DNA of 53,879 bases. It comes from an uncultured Blautia sp. (GTDB taxonomy: Bacteria > Bacillota > Clostridia > Lachnospirales > Lachnospiraceae). The position numbers and the translations under genes are program-made. Positions 7,695 to 17,360 of the stretch are shown piece by piece (within the stretch, counting starts at the first letter, position 1; each line of letters starts with the position of its first letter). The notes below the pieces were generated by a model. That model saw only the letters and a list, made by a program, of their open reading frames with translations. It did not search any database and had not been told where the DNA came from. The stretch covers positions 1-53,879 of the forward strand of contig URVB01000023.1 of NCBI GenBank assembly GCA_900551075.1. Direction: 5' to 3'.

Positions 7695-8972
7695 TTATTT
7701 ATTCAGTTCTTCCAGCTCACTCTGCAGTGTCTCAATGGCATCTGCTACTTCTGCTTCCCCTGCAAGTGCCTGATGAATATTTCTCTGGATCGCATCAGAC
7801 AGTTTCGCATACTGAGGAGACATTGGTCTGGATTTCCCTGTCGCAATGATATCAACAAATTCTTCATAGAACGGAATTGCTTCCAGAATTTCCGCATCTG
7901 TATAAACAGCCTCCACTACCGGCGGCTGTGAAGAAATCAAAGTCATCTCTTTCTGAACATCAGCGCTTGCCATATAGGAAATGAAATCTGCTGCCGCCTC
8001 TTTGTGCGCGTCATCAATGTTATTATTAATAACAAGATCAAGACCGCCAAGACAGGTATGTGATTCGGTGCCGCTTGGTCCTACAGGAAGCTTGGTAGCT
8101 GCAATTTTACCGGTTACCTTAGATCCCTCATCCTGTCCGCTGGACCAGAATCCGGACCAGTCACGGATAAAGAGACATTTTCCTTCTTTAAATACCTGCT
8201 CACTCTCTGTTTCGCTGTAGGTGGTAACACCTTCCGGAGCATATTCATCAACCAGCTTCTTCATAATCTCTGTGGCTTCGATATTATTTTCGGAATTTAC
8301 AACCGGGTTTCCATCCACATCCAGGATATCCCCGCCGTTGCTCCATACATGTTCTACCCAGTTGCAAACCAGGGATTCAGACTGTGCTGCCTGGAAATCT
8401 GCGCCGTACTCCACACCGTTCACACCAACAGCCTTGTCAGCCAGTTCCATCCAGCCTTCCCATGTAGTCGGGACTTCTTCCCCAAGCTCTGTTAAAACAT
8501 CAGAACGATAGAACAGAACGCTGGAGTTTGTAAACCACGGCATAGCAACCAATCTGCCACCTACTGTCGCACCTTCTACAGGACCGGTCAGCATTCCCTC
8601 TGTTACGGAAGCATCAACCAGATCCGTCAGGTCCGCAAGCCAGCCCGCTGAGCCAAACTCTTCCACATAAGTAACGTCCAGCCCCATAACATCCACACTG
8701 GTGTCTCCGGAAGCCAGCTTATTCACGAAATCATCATGAACCGTGTTTGCGTCCTGAGGCAGAATAACGGTTTCAACCTTAACCATATCCTGGCTCTCAT
8801 TGTAAGCATCAACAATTCTCTGAGTCGGTTCACCCACACCCTGATCAAAAGAAAAATTGATGGTTACCGGCTCTTCGTCTGCCTTTACGGTCATTGGTAC
8901 CGCCAGCATGGAAGTTGTCAGCACACCTGCGGACAGCAGAGCTGTCATCCGTTTGAACTGCTTGTTTGTCAT
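7695..8972 (-). CDS. Sugar ABC transporter substrate-binding protein
   Basis: A 425-residue extracellular binding protein of the MalE/CUT1 type. Family features are VTINFSFDQGVGEPTQRIVDAYN at the mature start and AMPWFTNSSVLFYRSDVL in the hinge region. The signal peptide (residues 1-31) ends V-K-A-D-E-E and has no Cys, so this protein lacks the lipobox normally used to anchor such proteins in Gram-positives. TAAGGAGGAAACAAAAA precedes the ATG. The promoter region carries two LacI-type palindromes. The sugar is unknown. Confidence 0.9.
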   Translation of the reverse strand: MTNKQFKRMTALLSAGVLTTSMLAVPMTVKADEEPVTINFSFDQGVGEPTQRIVDAYNESQDMVKVETVILPQDANTVHDDFVNKLASGDTSVDVMGLDVTYVEEFGSAGWLADLTDLVDASVTEGMLTGPVEGATVGGRLVAMPWFTNSSVLFYRSDVLTELGEEVPTTWEGWMELADKAVGVNGVEYGADFQAAQSESLVCNWVEHVWSNGGDILDVDGNPVVNSENNIEATEIMKKLVDEYAPEGVTTYSETESEQVFKEGKCLFIRDWSGFWSSGQDEGSKVTGKIAATKLPVGPSGTESHTCLGGLDLVINNNIDDAHKEAAADFISYMASADVQKEMTLISSQPPVVEAVYTDAEILEAIPFYEEFVDIIATGKSRPMSPQYAKLSDAIQRNIHQALAGEAEVADAIETLQSELEELNK

Positions 8973-9076
8973 TTTTTGTTTCCTCCTTAATATTTTTTAT
9001 ATTTATCCTTTTTTACTGCTCAGCAATAAAAAGCTCGTATGAGGTATCTGCGGGAAAAATCCGCAGTCCAGGAAAA

Positions 9077-9090
9077 GGAAAACGCTTTCT
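9077..9090. promoter_or_regulatory. LacI-type operator, proximal site
   Basis: GGAAAACGCTTTCT, an imperfect palindrome centred on CG as in LacI/CcpA-family sites, about 105 bp upstream of the binding-protein start. It pairs with the site at 9185 (108 bp apart, about ten helical turns), which could allow looping. A catabolite-response role cannot be excluded. Confidence 0.7.
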
Positions 9091-9184
9091 TATATTTTCC
9101 GAGAAATTAATATTTCTATGCTTTTACTTGGTAAATTTATTTAATTTTTCATGTATTTTTTGGTTTATTTTATACAAAAAGTTA

Positions 9185-9198
9185 GGAAAACGCTTTCC
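9185..9198. promoter_or_regulatory. LacI-type operator, distal site
   Basis: GGAAAACGCTTTCC, nearly perfectly palindromic, between lacI and the transporter genes. It shares 13 of 14 bases with the proximal site. The AT-rich 85 bp between them must hold the operon promoter, but no clear -35/-10 pair was found. Confidence 0.7.
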
Positions 9199-9234
9199 TT
9201 CTCCTGTTAAAGCAAGAGCTGTTTTCTAACAGCC

Positions 9235-10251
9235 CTAATTTAAGCTTTTGGTTGTACTTCTTCGGATTATCTTGTGCGGTACATACTCTGTCACAGGGGC
9301 ATTCTGTTCCCCGCGAATCAGCTCCAGGAGCATTCTGGCAGCCTTTTCTCCTTCATTATAATATGAAATCCGCACAGTAGACAGCTCCGGTTTCACAAAG
9401 GTAGCAAAATCGGAATCATCAAATCCCATAATGGACATATCATCCGGAATCCGCACCCGCATACTGTCCAGATACTGAATAGCCCCGACGGCAATGACAT
9501 CGCTGCCGGTTACGACCGCTGTAGGAAGCTTGCTGTTCTCCTCATAAAGGGTCTTCATTCCTTCATATCCGGAGGAAAACGAAAACTCTCCCTGCACAAT
9601 ATAGGAATCCTTCACCTGAATACCAACCTCCTCCAACGCTCTCCGGTATCCCTTGAGGCGCTTTTTGCCGGAAGAAAAATCATTCTTCGGGCCTCCGAGA
9701 TATGCAATCCGCTCATGCCCGTTATCCAGAAGAAACTTCACCGCATCATACATGGCGTCTGCATTATTATGGATCACCGTGCTGATCGCACCCTCATCCT
9801 GGGATGCCTCCTGCGTAACCAGCACGACCGGATAAGCCTTGGACATCATTGCCTTCACCAGCGTATGATTGACATCTACACCGGCGAACAGCAGACCTTC
9901 AATCTGTTTATCCTCCATGATATCCAGAAGCTGCAGCTCCTTATTCAGTTCCCCCTGGGATTCACACACCACAACCGTATAGCCTTTCCCGGCACAGACA
10001 CTGTTGATCCCCTTGGTGAGCTTCCCAAATACAGCATTGGAAATATCCGGCACAATGATTCCGATCATATTGGTCTTCTTCGTGATCAGGCCCCTTGCCA
10101 GCGTATTCGGCTTGAAATGATTCCTCTCAATCACCTGATAAACTCTGGTACGCAGCTCCGGACTTACCGGCTTCGTATTATTGATTACACGAGATACCGT
10201 TGCGATCGATACACCTGCTTCCCGTGCAATATCTTCTATGGTAACAGCCAT
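9235..10251 (-). CDS. LacI-family transcriptional regulator
   Basis: A 338-residue repressor. The N-terminal helix-turn-helix VTIEDIAREAGVSIATVSRVINN (residues 3-25) and hinge FKPNTLARGLITKKT are canonical, followed by a periplasmic-binding-protein-like effector domain (IGIIVPDISNAVFGKL; DMSIMGFDDSDFATFVKPELSTVRI). It is transcribed just ahead of the sugar ABC genes. Palindromes of the GGAAAACGCTTTCC type occur before both the transporter operon and lacI itself, so it most likely controls both. The effector sugar is unknown. Confidence 0.93.
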   Translation of the reverse strand: MAVTIEDIAREAGVSIATVSRVINNTKPVSPELRTRVYQVIERNHFKPNTLARGLITKKTNMIGIIVPDISNAVFGKLTKGINSVCAGKGYTVVVCESQGELNKELQLLDIMEDKQIEGLLFAGVDVNHTLVKAMMSKAYPVVLVTQEASQDEGAISTVIHNNADAMYDAVKFLLDNGHERIAYLGGPKNDFSSGKKRLKGYRRALEEVGIQVKDSYIVQGEFSFSSGYEGMKTLYEENSKLPTAVVTGSDVIAVGAIQYLDSMRVRIPDDMSIMGFDDSDFATFVKPELSTVRISYYNEGEKAARMLLELIRGEQNAPVTEYVPHKIIRRSTTKSLN

Positions 10252-10277
10252 TTCCTAATCTCCTTGCTCCATTTTTG

Positions 10278-10291
10278 GGAAAAGGTTTTCC
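10278..10291. promoter_or_regulatory. Operator just downstream of the lacI start point
   Basis: GGAAAAGGTTTTCC is a 14-bp palindrome (GG instead of CG at the centre) similar to the two operators at 9077 and 9185. It lies between the lacI promoter -10 box and the lacI ATG, suited to autorepression. Confidence 0.6.
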
Positions 10292-10300
10292 TTTTTTGTA

Positions 10301-10339
10301 ATACTAGCACGCCTGGAAAAAGCAGTCAATGCTTTTTCC
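10301..10339 (-). promoter_or_regulatory. lacI promoter with inverted repeat over the -35 box
   Basis: On the minus strand TTGACT (10329-10324), 17 bp and TAGTAT (10306-10301) form the promoter. The inverted repeat GGAAAAAGC-7-GCTTTTTCC (10315-10339) is centred on the -35 box and resembles split operator half-sites, giving two candidate binding sites bracketing the promoter. Confidence 0.75.
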
Positions 10340-10465
10340 AAAAACTTTTTATTTTTGTCTGAATCTGATAAATTAAATTTTGCTTTTTTATGCAAATCCT
10401 CTAAAAATTATAGTACTTCACTTTGGGAAGCTTCTAAAACACATCTGAGGCCAGCATATTCAGAT

Positions 10466-10494
10466 CAAAAACGGCAGGATCTACGCCCTGCCGT
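10466..10494 (-). terminator. secA terminator
   Basis: On the minus strand ACGGCAGG, an 8-nt loop and CCTGCCGT are followed by TTTTGATC. It lies about 100 bp after the secA stop. The intervening 10495-10590 shows no gene; prfB, often found after secA, is absent. Confidence 0.85.
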
Positions 10495-10590
10495 TCATCT
10501 GCCCTGCATAAAGTTTCTTCATTCATACAGGCACCTGTATCCTGCTCCGCTTCACCGTCCCATTCCAAAACCTTCACCGTCCTTAGACGA

Positions 10591-13167
10591 TCATACTTTT
10601 GCAGCCTTGCGCCCGCAGCACTGTTTATATTTTTTGCCGCTGCCGCATGGACACGGGTCATTTGGGTATATTTTTTCTTCTTTTCGCTGAACAGGCTTTT
10701 TCACACCGGAATCATCCTTGTTCGTTCCTGTTACCTTGGCTACCTGCTCACGCTCAATCTTCTGCTCTACATGAACATGATACAGCATACGAACCGTATC
10801 CTCCTGAATAGCATTTGTCATATTATTGAACATTTCATAAGCGCTCATCTTGTATTCCACAACCGGATCACGCTGGCCATACGCAGCCAAACCAATACCC
10901 TGGCGCAGAATTTCCATATCATCGATATGATCCATCCATTTGCTGTCAATGCTCTTCAGAAGAACCACACGTTCCAGCTCACGAAGCTGCTCCGGTTCCG
11001 GGAATTCGGATTCCTTGGCCTCATAAAGCTTCACGGCCGCTTCCTTCAGTATGTGCTTCATCTCATTCTTTCTCCGGCCCTTCACCTGCTCTGCGGTTAG
11101 GGGCTCCAGCGGAATGATCGGCAGCAATACGGAATTAAATTCCTTCAAATCCCACTCTTCGGAATCCACATCATCGGAGAAACACATATCCGCTGTACTG
11201 TCCACAATATCTGTGATCATCTTATAGATCGCATCACGCATATTTTCTCCGTCCAATACCTGCCGGCGTTCCTTGTAAATAATCTCTCTCTGCTCATTAT
11301 TTACCTGGTCATAATCCAACAAATTTTTACGGATGCCAAAGTTGTTAAACTCAATCTTTTCCTGTGCCTTTTCGATTGCATTAGAAAGCATTTTATGCTC
11401 AATCTGCTCATTCTCAGCCACGCCCAGAGAAGTAAATACCTTCATCAAACGTTCGGAACCGAACAGACGCATCAAATCATCCTCCAGAGAGATATAGAAG
11501 CGGGACTCACCCGGGTCTCCCTGACGTCCGGAACGGCCTCGCAGCTGATTGTCAATACGTCTGGACTCGTGGCGCTCCGTACCGATGATCTTCAGTCCGC
11601 CGGCATCTCTGGATATCTCATCCAGCTTAATATCCGTACCACGGCCTGCCATGTTCGTTGCGATCGTAACTGCACCTGCCTGCCCTGCCTGTGCAACAAT
11701 TTCCGCCTCCAGTTCATGGAACTTCGCATTGAGGACATTGTGCGGAATCCCTTCACGGCGCAGCATTCTGCTCAAAAGCTCAGAAGTCTCAATGGTAATG
11801 GTGCCGACCAAAACCGGCTGCTGCCGCTCGTGTGCCTCTTTGACAGACGCTACAACTGCATTGAACTTTTCTTTCTTTGTCATGTAAACCGCATCATCCA
11901 GGTCCTTGCGCTGCACCGGTCTGTTGGTCGGAATTTCTACAACATCCATGCCGTAGATATCACGGAACTCTTTTTCTTCGGTAAGCGCAGTACCGGTCAT
12001 ACCGCCCTTTTTTGTATATTTGTTAAAGAAGTTCTGGAAGGTAATGGTTGCAAGCGTTTTGCTCTCACGCTTTACCTTCACATGCTCCTTCGCCTCAATT
12101 GCCTGATGAAGCCCGTCGGAATAACGGCGGCCCGGCATGATACGTCCGGTAAATTCATCCACGATCAGAATCTCGTCATCCTTGACTACATAATCCTGAT
12201 CCTTATGCATCAGGTTATGGGCACGCAGTGCAAGAATAATATTGTGCTGGATTTCCAGATTTTCCGGATCAGCCAGGTTCTCAACGCTGAAAAACTTTTC
12301 TACCTTATGAACGCCCTGCTCTGTCAGATTGACAACCTTATCCTTCTCATTCACAACAAAATCGCCTGTTTCAACGACCTCTTCCCCCATAATGGCTGCC
12401 ATTTTCGTCATTTCATGGCTTGCCTCGCCCCGCTCCAACTGCTGGGCGAGAATATCACACACTTCATAAAGCTTGGTGGATTTGCCGCTCTGTCCGGAAA
12501 TGATCAACGGAGTACGCGCCTCATCAATCAATACGGAGTCCACCTCATCGATGATACAATAGTGCAGATCTCTCTGTACAAGCTGCTCTTTATAGATGAC
12601 CATATTGTCACGCAGATAATCAAATCCCAATTCGTTATTGGTGATATAAGTGATATCACAGTTATATGCAGCACGGCGTTCCTCCGGTTTCATGTCGTTC
12701 AGAACAACACCTACGGTCAGTCCGAGAAACTCATGTACCTTGCCCATCCACTCAGCATCACGCTTTGCCAGATAGTCGTTGACTGTAACAATGTGTACAC
12801 CTTTGCCCTCCAGTGCATTTAAGTATGCGGGAAGAGTGGACACCAGGGTTTTTCCTTCACCGGTCTTCATTTCTGCGATGCGTCCCTGATGAAGGATGAC
12901 GCCGCCGATAAGCTGTACGCGGTAATGTTCCATACCAAGCACACGCTTTGCGGCCTCGCGTACTGCCGCAAATGCCTCCGGAAGCAGAGCATCCAGAGTT
13001 GCGCCTTCTTCCAGGCGTTTCTTGAATTCTCTTGTCTTATCCCTCAGCTCTTCGTCACTTAATTTCTGCATCTCCGGGCGCAGGGCTTCAGTCTTTTCCA
13101 CCAGCGGCATAATACGTTTCACTTCCCGCTGGCTGTGCGTCCCGAATATTTTTGAAAACATATTCAT
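10591..13167 (-). CDS. secA: Preprotein translocase ATPase SecA
   Basis: Motor ATPase that drives secretory proteins through SecYEG at the membrane. The start is placed at 13167 (M-N-M-F-S-K-I-F-G), because AGGAG lies seven bases before it; the ATG at 13197 is upstream of that ribosome site. This gives 858 residues, normal length. Motifs seen are AEMKTGEGKT (Walker A, near residue 98), IIDEVDSVLIDEART (DEAD region), NMAGRGTDI and QLRGRSGRQGD (motifs V and VI), and a C-terminal zinc motif NDPCPCGSGKKYKQCCG. It follows hpf, the usual clostridial order, but has its own promoter and terminator. Confidence 0.98.
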   Translation of the reverse strand: MNMFSKIFGTHSQREVKRIMPLVEKTEALRPEMQKLSDEELRDKTREFKKRLEEGATLDALLPEAFAAVREAAKRVLGMEHYRVQLIGGVILHQGRIAEMKTGEGKTLVSTLPAYLNALEGKGVHIVTVNDYLAKRDAEWMGKVHEFLGLTVGVVLNDMKPEERRAAYNCDITYITNNELGFDYLRDNMVIYKEQLVQRDLHYCIIDEVDSVLIDEARTPLIISGQSGKSTKLYEVCDILAQQLERGEASHEMTKMAAIMGEEVVETGDFVVNEKDKVVNLTEQGVHKVEKFFSVENLADPENLEIQHNIILALRAHNLMHKDQDYVVKDDEILIVDEFTGRIMPGRRYSDGLHQAIEAKEHVKVKRESKTLATITFQNFFNKYTKKGGMTGTALTEEKEFRDIYGMDVVEIPTNRPVQRKDLDDAVYMTKKEKFNAVVASVKEAHERQQPVLVGTITIETSELLSRMLRREGIPHNVLNAKFHELEAEIVAQAGQAGAVTIATNMAGRGTDIKLDEISRDAGGLKIIGTERHESRRIDNQLRGRSGRQGDPGESRFYISLEDDLMRLFGSERLMKVFTSLGVAENEQIEHKMLSNAIEKAQEKIEFNNFGIRKNLLDYDQVNNEQREIIYKERRQVLDGENMRDAIYKMITDIVDSTADMCFSDDVDSEEWDLKEFNSVLLPIIPLEPLTAEQVKGRRKNEMKHILKEAAVKLYEAKESEFPEPEQLRELERVVLLKSIDSKWMDHIDDMEILRQGIGLAAYGQRDPVVEYKMSAYEMFNNMTNAIQEDTVRMLYHVHVEQKIEREQVAKVTGTNKDDSGVKKPVQRKEEKIYPNDPCPCGSGKKYKQCCGRKAAKV

Positions 13168-13256
13168 GGGTTTACTCCTGTTTATCTTTATTTTCATTTA
13201 TTTACTCATTTATGTGCATAGCCGAAGGCTTAGCGCTCAATTTGTATACAAAATTT

Positions 13257-13285
13257 ATTCTACCACTTTCCAGGATGGAAAACAA
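13257..13285 (-). promoter_or_regulatory. secA promoter
   Basis: On the minus strand TTGTTT (13285-13280), 17 bp and TAGAAT (13262-13257). The 90-nt leader contains a small hairpin, AGCC-GAA-GGCT, near 13220. Confidence 0.6.
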
Positions 13286-13373
13286 TAAATTTTTGGTGAA
13301 CAAACTATGTCACGCTTTGCGCCATGCTCAAGCTCTTGTCCTCCGGACATTCGCTTGGGGCATTCGCCCTATA

Positions 13374-13437
13374 GATGACAACATAAAAGAGACCGGGAAT
13401 ATGCAAGCACATTCCCGGCCTCTTTTATGTTGTCATC
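13374..13437. terminator. Long symmetric inverted repeat between hpf and secA
   Basis: Two 27-nt arms (13374-13400 and 13411-13437) match with a single mismatch around a 10-nt loop. The core CCGGGAAT/ATTCCCGG, flanked by A-rich and T-rich arms (AAAAGAG / CTCTTTT), makes a terminator for hpf on the minus strand. The stem is far longer than a terminator needs, so processing or a mobile-element relic is possible. Confidence 0.7.
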
Positions 13438-13463
13438 TGCATGGCTCAAAGCTATCAAAGATA

Positions 13464-13991
<528 letters not shown>

Positions 13992-14022
13992 GCTTCCATC
14001 CCCTTTGCTGTTTGATGCATAT

Positions 14023-14051
14023 ATTATATCACATTGCCATGAATTTTAACA
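14023..14051 (-). promoter_or_regulatory. hpf promoter
   Basis: On the minus strand TGTTAA (14051-14046), 17 bp and a perfect TATAAT (14028-14023) preceded by TGA, an extended -10 element. Confidence 0.75.
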
Positions 14052-14136
14052 TCATTTTAAATAAAAATAATATTTTTTCTGAACATTATTCTTATGATTC
14101 ACAACCAGGCTGTGTATACCGCCCAATGATTCAGCT

Positions 14137-15408
14137 CTAATCCGCCTTTTTCCGCTGCAAGGACAGCAGCCTGTCAAGATAAACAGATTTAAACTGTTTA
14201 CTGGCCAGGGCCTGCTTCAGCGGCGGCAGATTCAGGATCACCCGAAAGACAGCAGCCATAGCCCTGTGATTGGCAAATGCCTGATTGTCAAAGATCAGAT
14301 TCTGAAGAGTTCCCTTTTCGATTGCCTGCAGCACAAAACGATGCGTACTGTTCACAGGTGTCACCACCTGTACCGGTCTCCGTTTTAATTCTATTGCTTT
14401 TGTTGGACAATTACGCGCACAGACTCCGCAGCCCAGGCAGATTTCTTTGTCCACTACAGGCTTGCCCTCCTTCATGGAAATTGCCAGAATCGGGCAGACC
14501 TTTGCACATTTGCCGCAGCCGATACATCTTTCCGCGGAAACCTCCGGAATGTAATTGGTGGTTGCCACCGGCTGCATTGGACTGAACCGTTTAGCTGCCA
14601 GCAGCGCCTCACAGCAGCACCCGCAGCAATTACAGATAAACGCCGGAAACTCCCGGACATTTTCGCCGATCTGCACCAGATTGTGTTCATAGGAGCGCTG
14701 CAGAGCATCCATTGCCTCCGCCTTGTCAATCAGACGGGCGTGTCCGCCGTGCTCTGCCAGAGAACGGGCCACATTTCCAAAGGTCAGACAAACATCCAGC
14801 GGTGCGCTGATCTCACACGGATGTCCCGCGTGCAGCGCTTTGTGGCGGCAGTAACAGGTTCCAAGTCCGATATAAGGAGCCTCCTCAATGATATGGCTGG
14901 CTCTTTCATAATCCATGATATGAAGAGTATTTTCATTTGTCAGCACGGGCTCCTGCACATAAACCCGGCCAAGCTTTGTATCTGTTGCATAGAACAGCTC
15001 TTTAACAAAATCCTCTTCTACATTCATGTACTGATAGTACAATTCGCTTAAATACTTCTGATCGATGTCGCCGCGCGTCCGCATCAGGGCAAACTCAAAA
15101 AAGCCTGCCATCGGCGGCGGAATCACGTATCTCCGCTCTCCCTGATAGGCAGAATCCACCAGCAGTGCCTTTTCGCAGAGATGATCCAGAATGATTTCCG
15201 CATGTGCCTCACTGGTATTCCAGATCTTCGCAGCCTTTTTCAGAGTAAACGGCCGTACCGGAAGCAGAGACATCCATTTTGCCTCTTTTTCCGTAAAAAG
15301 CACCTGAAGAATCTTGTACAACGTTTCAGACTGCGGGGCGCCCTGAGTAAACCAGTTGATTCTGTTCTCTAATTTTTTATATGCGTCCTTTGTTGCCAAA
15401 TGTCCCAT
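14137..15408 (-). CDS. Iron-sulfur protein with two ferredoxin clusters, function unknown
   Basis: About 423 residues. The start is set at 15408 (M-G-H-L-A-T-K-D), preceded by AGGGGTGATAAC; the ATG at 15435 lacks a ribosome site. The N-terminal third resembles a winged-helix region (FTLKKAAKIWNTSEAHAEIILDHL). The middle holds GLGTCYCRHK with further Cys (HPC, DVC) and the striking I-C-N-C-C-G-C-C-C-E run. The C-terminus has two classic [4Fe-4S] motifs, CIGCGKCAKVCP and CLGCGVCARNCP. It is probably a soluble electron carrier or redox sensor. It stands alone between hpf and the glycan cluster, so context gives no partner. Confidence 0.8.
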   Translation of the reverse strand: MGHLATKDAYKKLENRINWFTQGAPQSETLYKILQVLFTEKEAKWMSLLPVRPFTLKKAAKIWNTSEAHAEIILDHLCEKALLVDSAYQGERRYVIPPPMAGFFEFALMRTRGDIDQKYLSELYYQYMNVEEDFVKELFYATDTKLGRVYVQEPVLTNENTLHIMDYERASHIIEEAPYIGLGTCYCRHKALHAGHPCEISAPLDVCLTFGNVARSLAEHGGHARLIDKAEAMDALQRSYEHNLVQIGENVREFPAFICNCCGCCCEALLAAKRFSPMQPVATTNYIPEVSAERCIGCGKCAKVCPILAISMKEGKPVVDKEICLGCGVCARNCPTKAIELKRRPVQVVTPVNSTHRFVLQAIEKGTLQNLIFDNQAFANHRAMAAVFRVILNLPPLKQALASKQFKSVYLDRLLSLQRKKAD

Positions 15409-15487
15409 GTTATCACCCCTATTCTTTATTACCATTCATGAAGCTCCGGCGGCGATCCGTCCCGGACCCCGCAAAACGGAAACCTCC

Positions 15488-15504
15488 GGCCGGAATTCCC
15501 GGCC
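15488..15504 (-). terminator. Terminator of the glycan operon
   Basis: GGCCGG-AATTC-CCGGCC hairpin just after the last glycan gene; on the minus side it is followed by GGAGGTTTCCGTTTTG, a weak T-rich tail. Confidence 0.5.
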
Positions 15505-15509
15505 TGCCT

Positions 15510-17357
15510 TTATTCCGCACCTGTCACGCGCATCTGCAGTCTTCCCGTTGCCGCACCTTCTTGGGACCGGTTTTCTTCCAAACGCTCTTTTTCTGAGTCT
15601 GTGCTGATACAGTAAAGCCCGATTCCCTCCCCTGCAGGGGCATCACTGGAAATCTCCAGTTCATAGGTTTTGCCGTTTTCCACTGCTATTGGTTCTGCCA
15701 GGAAAGAATACAACGCCGTATTTTTGGAGAAGCCGTAAGTATCTCCATCGTGCTCATAGACAACTGCTCCCGATTCCTGCTCCCTCAGTACTACATGCAG
15801 TGATGAATCCCCGCTGTTCTTCTCCGTACATACGCGAATGCGGATATCTGTCAATTCCTTCCCATCTGCGGTCAATTCCTGGATGACAGGAACATGTTCT
15901 TCCACATACGCAACATTATCCAATTCCATATTCTTACGGCTGTTATCGAAAAATACCGTCCTGCCCTGAAGCACGCCTGCCGCACAGACAGCCAGCGGCA
16001 CTACAAAAGCAAACACGCCGAACAAAAACGCCGCGCGAATCTGCCAGATCAATCCTCTGGATACGATGCTGCCCCTTTTCGTATGAAAGCGGGGATGCCC
16101 GAAAACCACATAGATCAAAAGCACTACCCACATCGCCGTACAAAGCAGTTCCTCATCATGAAACATGTATAAATCCCACATCCGCACAGCAAATTCCCTA
16201 TCCTTCAGAATATACTTAAAGATTCCCATATTCAGCACTTTTTCATCCACCATACTCTGGCTGCAGAAAATATACAATGCCAATGTGAAAACATTTGTTA
16301 TCATGACCAGCAGATTGCCGTTCTCATTGACAAAAATGTTCAGCACAAGGAAGGGTACCATAAGCAGCAGCCACTGTGGATTCCAGGAAGAAAATCCAAA
16401 AACCGCAAAGCTCATCGCCGCTGCCAAAAACAGGGACCAGGAAAACAGCTCCTGCTGGTTTTCCGTTTTTTTCTGATAGGACCACACCAGCACAAAAGCT
16501 GCTGCTGCTGCCAGCAGATTGATTCCGCCGAAAAAGCCAAGGGAAAACGGCTTCTGTACAAAGTCCAGAGCGCTAAATCCAAGTACGCAGCGCCGGAAGG
16601 CATCGGAACCAAGATTCGGCAGAACCTCAAGCAGGATGGGAGCTGCCATAACAGCCGCATATTTGACCAGACTGCGGATTTTTTTCTCTTTCAGAAGCAG
16701 GAATACCAGGAAATACAACACCGCCTGATATTTAAAGGTGGTTGCAATCCCAAACATCAGAGCAAACTGCCACATTCTGCCCTTCACAAGGAAGTACAGT
16801 CCCAATATCATAAAAAATACGGTAAAAATATCGTACTGGCTGAAAATAAACTGACTGAATACGCCGACCGGAAATACCAGAAACGCGAATTTGCAAAGTC
16901 TGGATTTCTTTTCTCCAAATCCTGCCTCAAGACCTATTTTGTAGATCAAATGACCGGTAGCAAAATACAGGAGCACAGGAAGAAGCTTATACCACATATT
17001 GTTGATAAAGCTGTTCGTCAGGATCGCCTCCGGCAAATGCCCGGACAGATACAGCGGCAAATTCCAGACTGCATAGGCAATAAACGTACTCGGCAGATAA
17101 TTGGCCCAATATCCTCCTGATTGCTCATAGCTTGCCTGATAAAAATCCGTAAAATGCTCATACATCAGAAAAGACCGGTTGCCGGTCAGCCGGATATCCC
17201 CCTGCGAACAGGAAACAAATAAGAACAGCAGAATCAGACAGGTAAGTATCCAATCCAGCCTGCATAATTCGTCCGCTCTCCAGAGCTTCATTTCTCTCCA
17301 GCTTTTTCCCATTCCGCCCAAAAAACCCGGCTTTTCTTTTGCGATTTTTTTCTTCAT
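15510..17357 (-). CDS. Large membrane glycosyltransferase (GT-C fold, predicted)
   Basis: A 615-residue polytopic membrane protein. After a cytosolic N-terminus there are about ten or more hydrophobic segments (WILTCLILLFLFVSC near residue 36 onward). The first outer loop holds FTDFYQASYEQSGGYW, of the kind seen in GT-C mannosyl- and glucosyltransferases. The C-terminal 150 residues form a soluble, probably extracytoplasmic beta-rich domain (ITDIRIRVCTEKNSGDSSLHVV). It starts three bases after the GtrB-like gene. Together they suit a system in which GtrB loads sugar on undecaprenyl phosphate and this protein transfers it to a surface acceptor. The specificity is unknown. Confidence 0.7.
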   Translation of the reverse strand: MKKKIAKEKPGFLGGMGKSWREMKLWRADELCRLDWILTCLILLFLFVSCSQGDIRLTGNRSFLMYEHFTDFYQASYEQSGGYWANYLPSTFIAYAVWNLPLYLSGHLPEAILTNSFINNMWYKLLPVLLYFATGHLIYKIGLEAGFGEKKSRLCKFAFLVFPVGVFSQFIFSQYDIFTVFFMILGLYFLVKGRMWQFALMFGIATTFKYQAVLYFLVFLLLKEKKIRSLVKYAAVMAAPILLEVLPNLGSDAFRRCVLGFSALDFVQKPFSLGFFGGINLLAAAAAFVLVWSYQKKTENQQELFSWSLFLAAAMSFAVFGFSSWNPQWLLLMVPFLVLNIFVNENGNLLVMITNVFTLALYIFCSQSMVDEKVLNMGIFKYILKDREFAVRMWDLYMFHDEELLCTAMWVVLLIYVVFGHPRFHTKRGSIVSRGLIWQIRAAFLFGVFAFVVPLAVCAAGVLQGRTVFFDNSRKNMELDNVAYVEEHVPVIQELTADGKELTDIRIRVCTEKNSGDSSLHVVLREQESGAVVYEHDGDTYGFSKNTALYSFLAEPIAVENGKTYELEISSDAPAGEGIGLYCISTDSEKERLEENRSQEGAATGRLQMRVTGAE

Positions 17358-17360
17358 ATC

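Noticed and set aside
11395..12822. 475-codon plus-strand ORF
   Set aside because: It is a reverse-strand shadow of secA with no recognisable domain or ribosome site.
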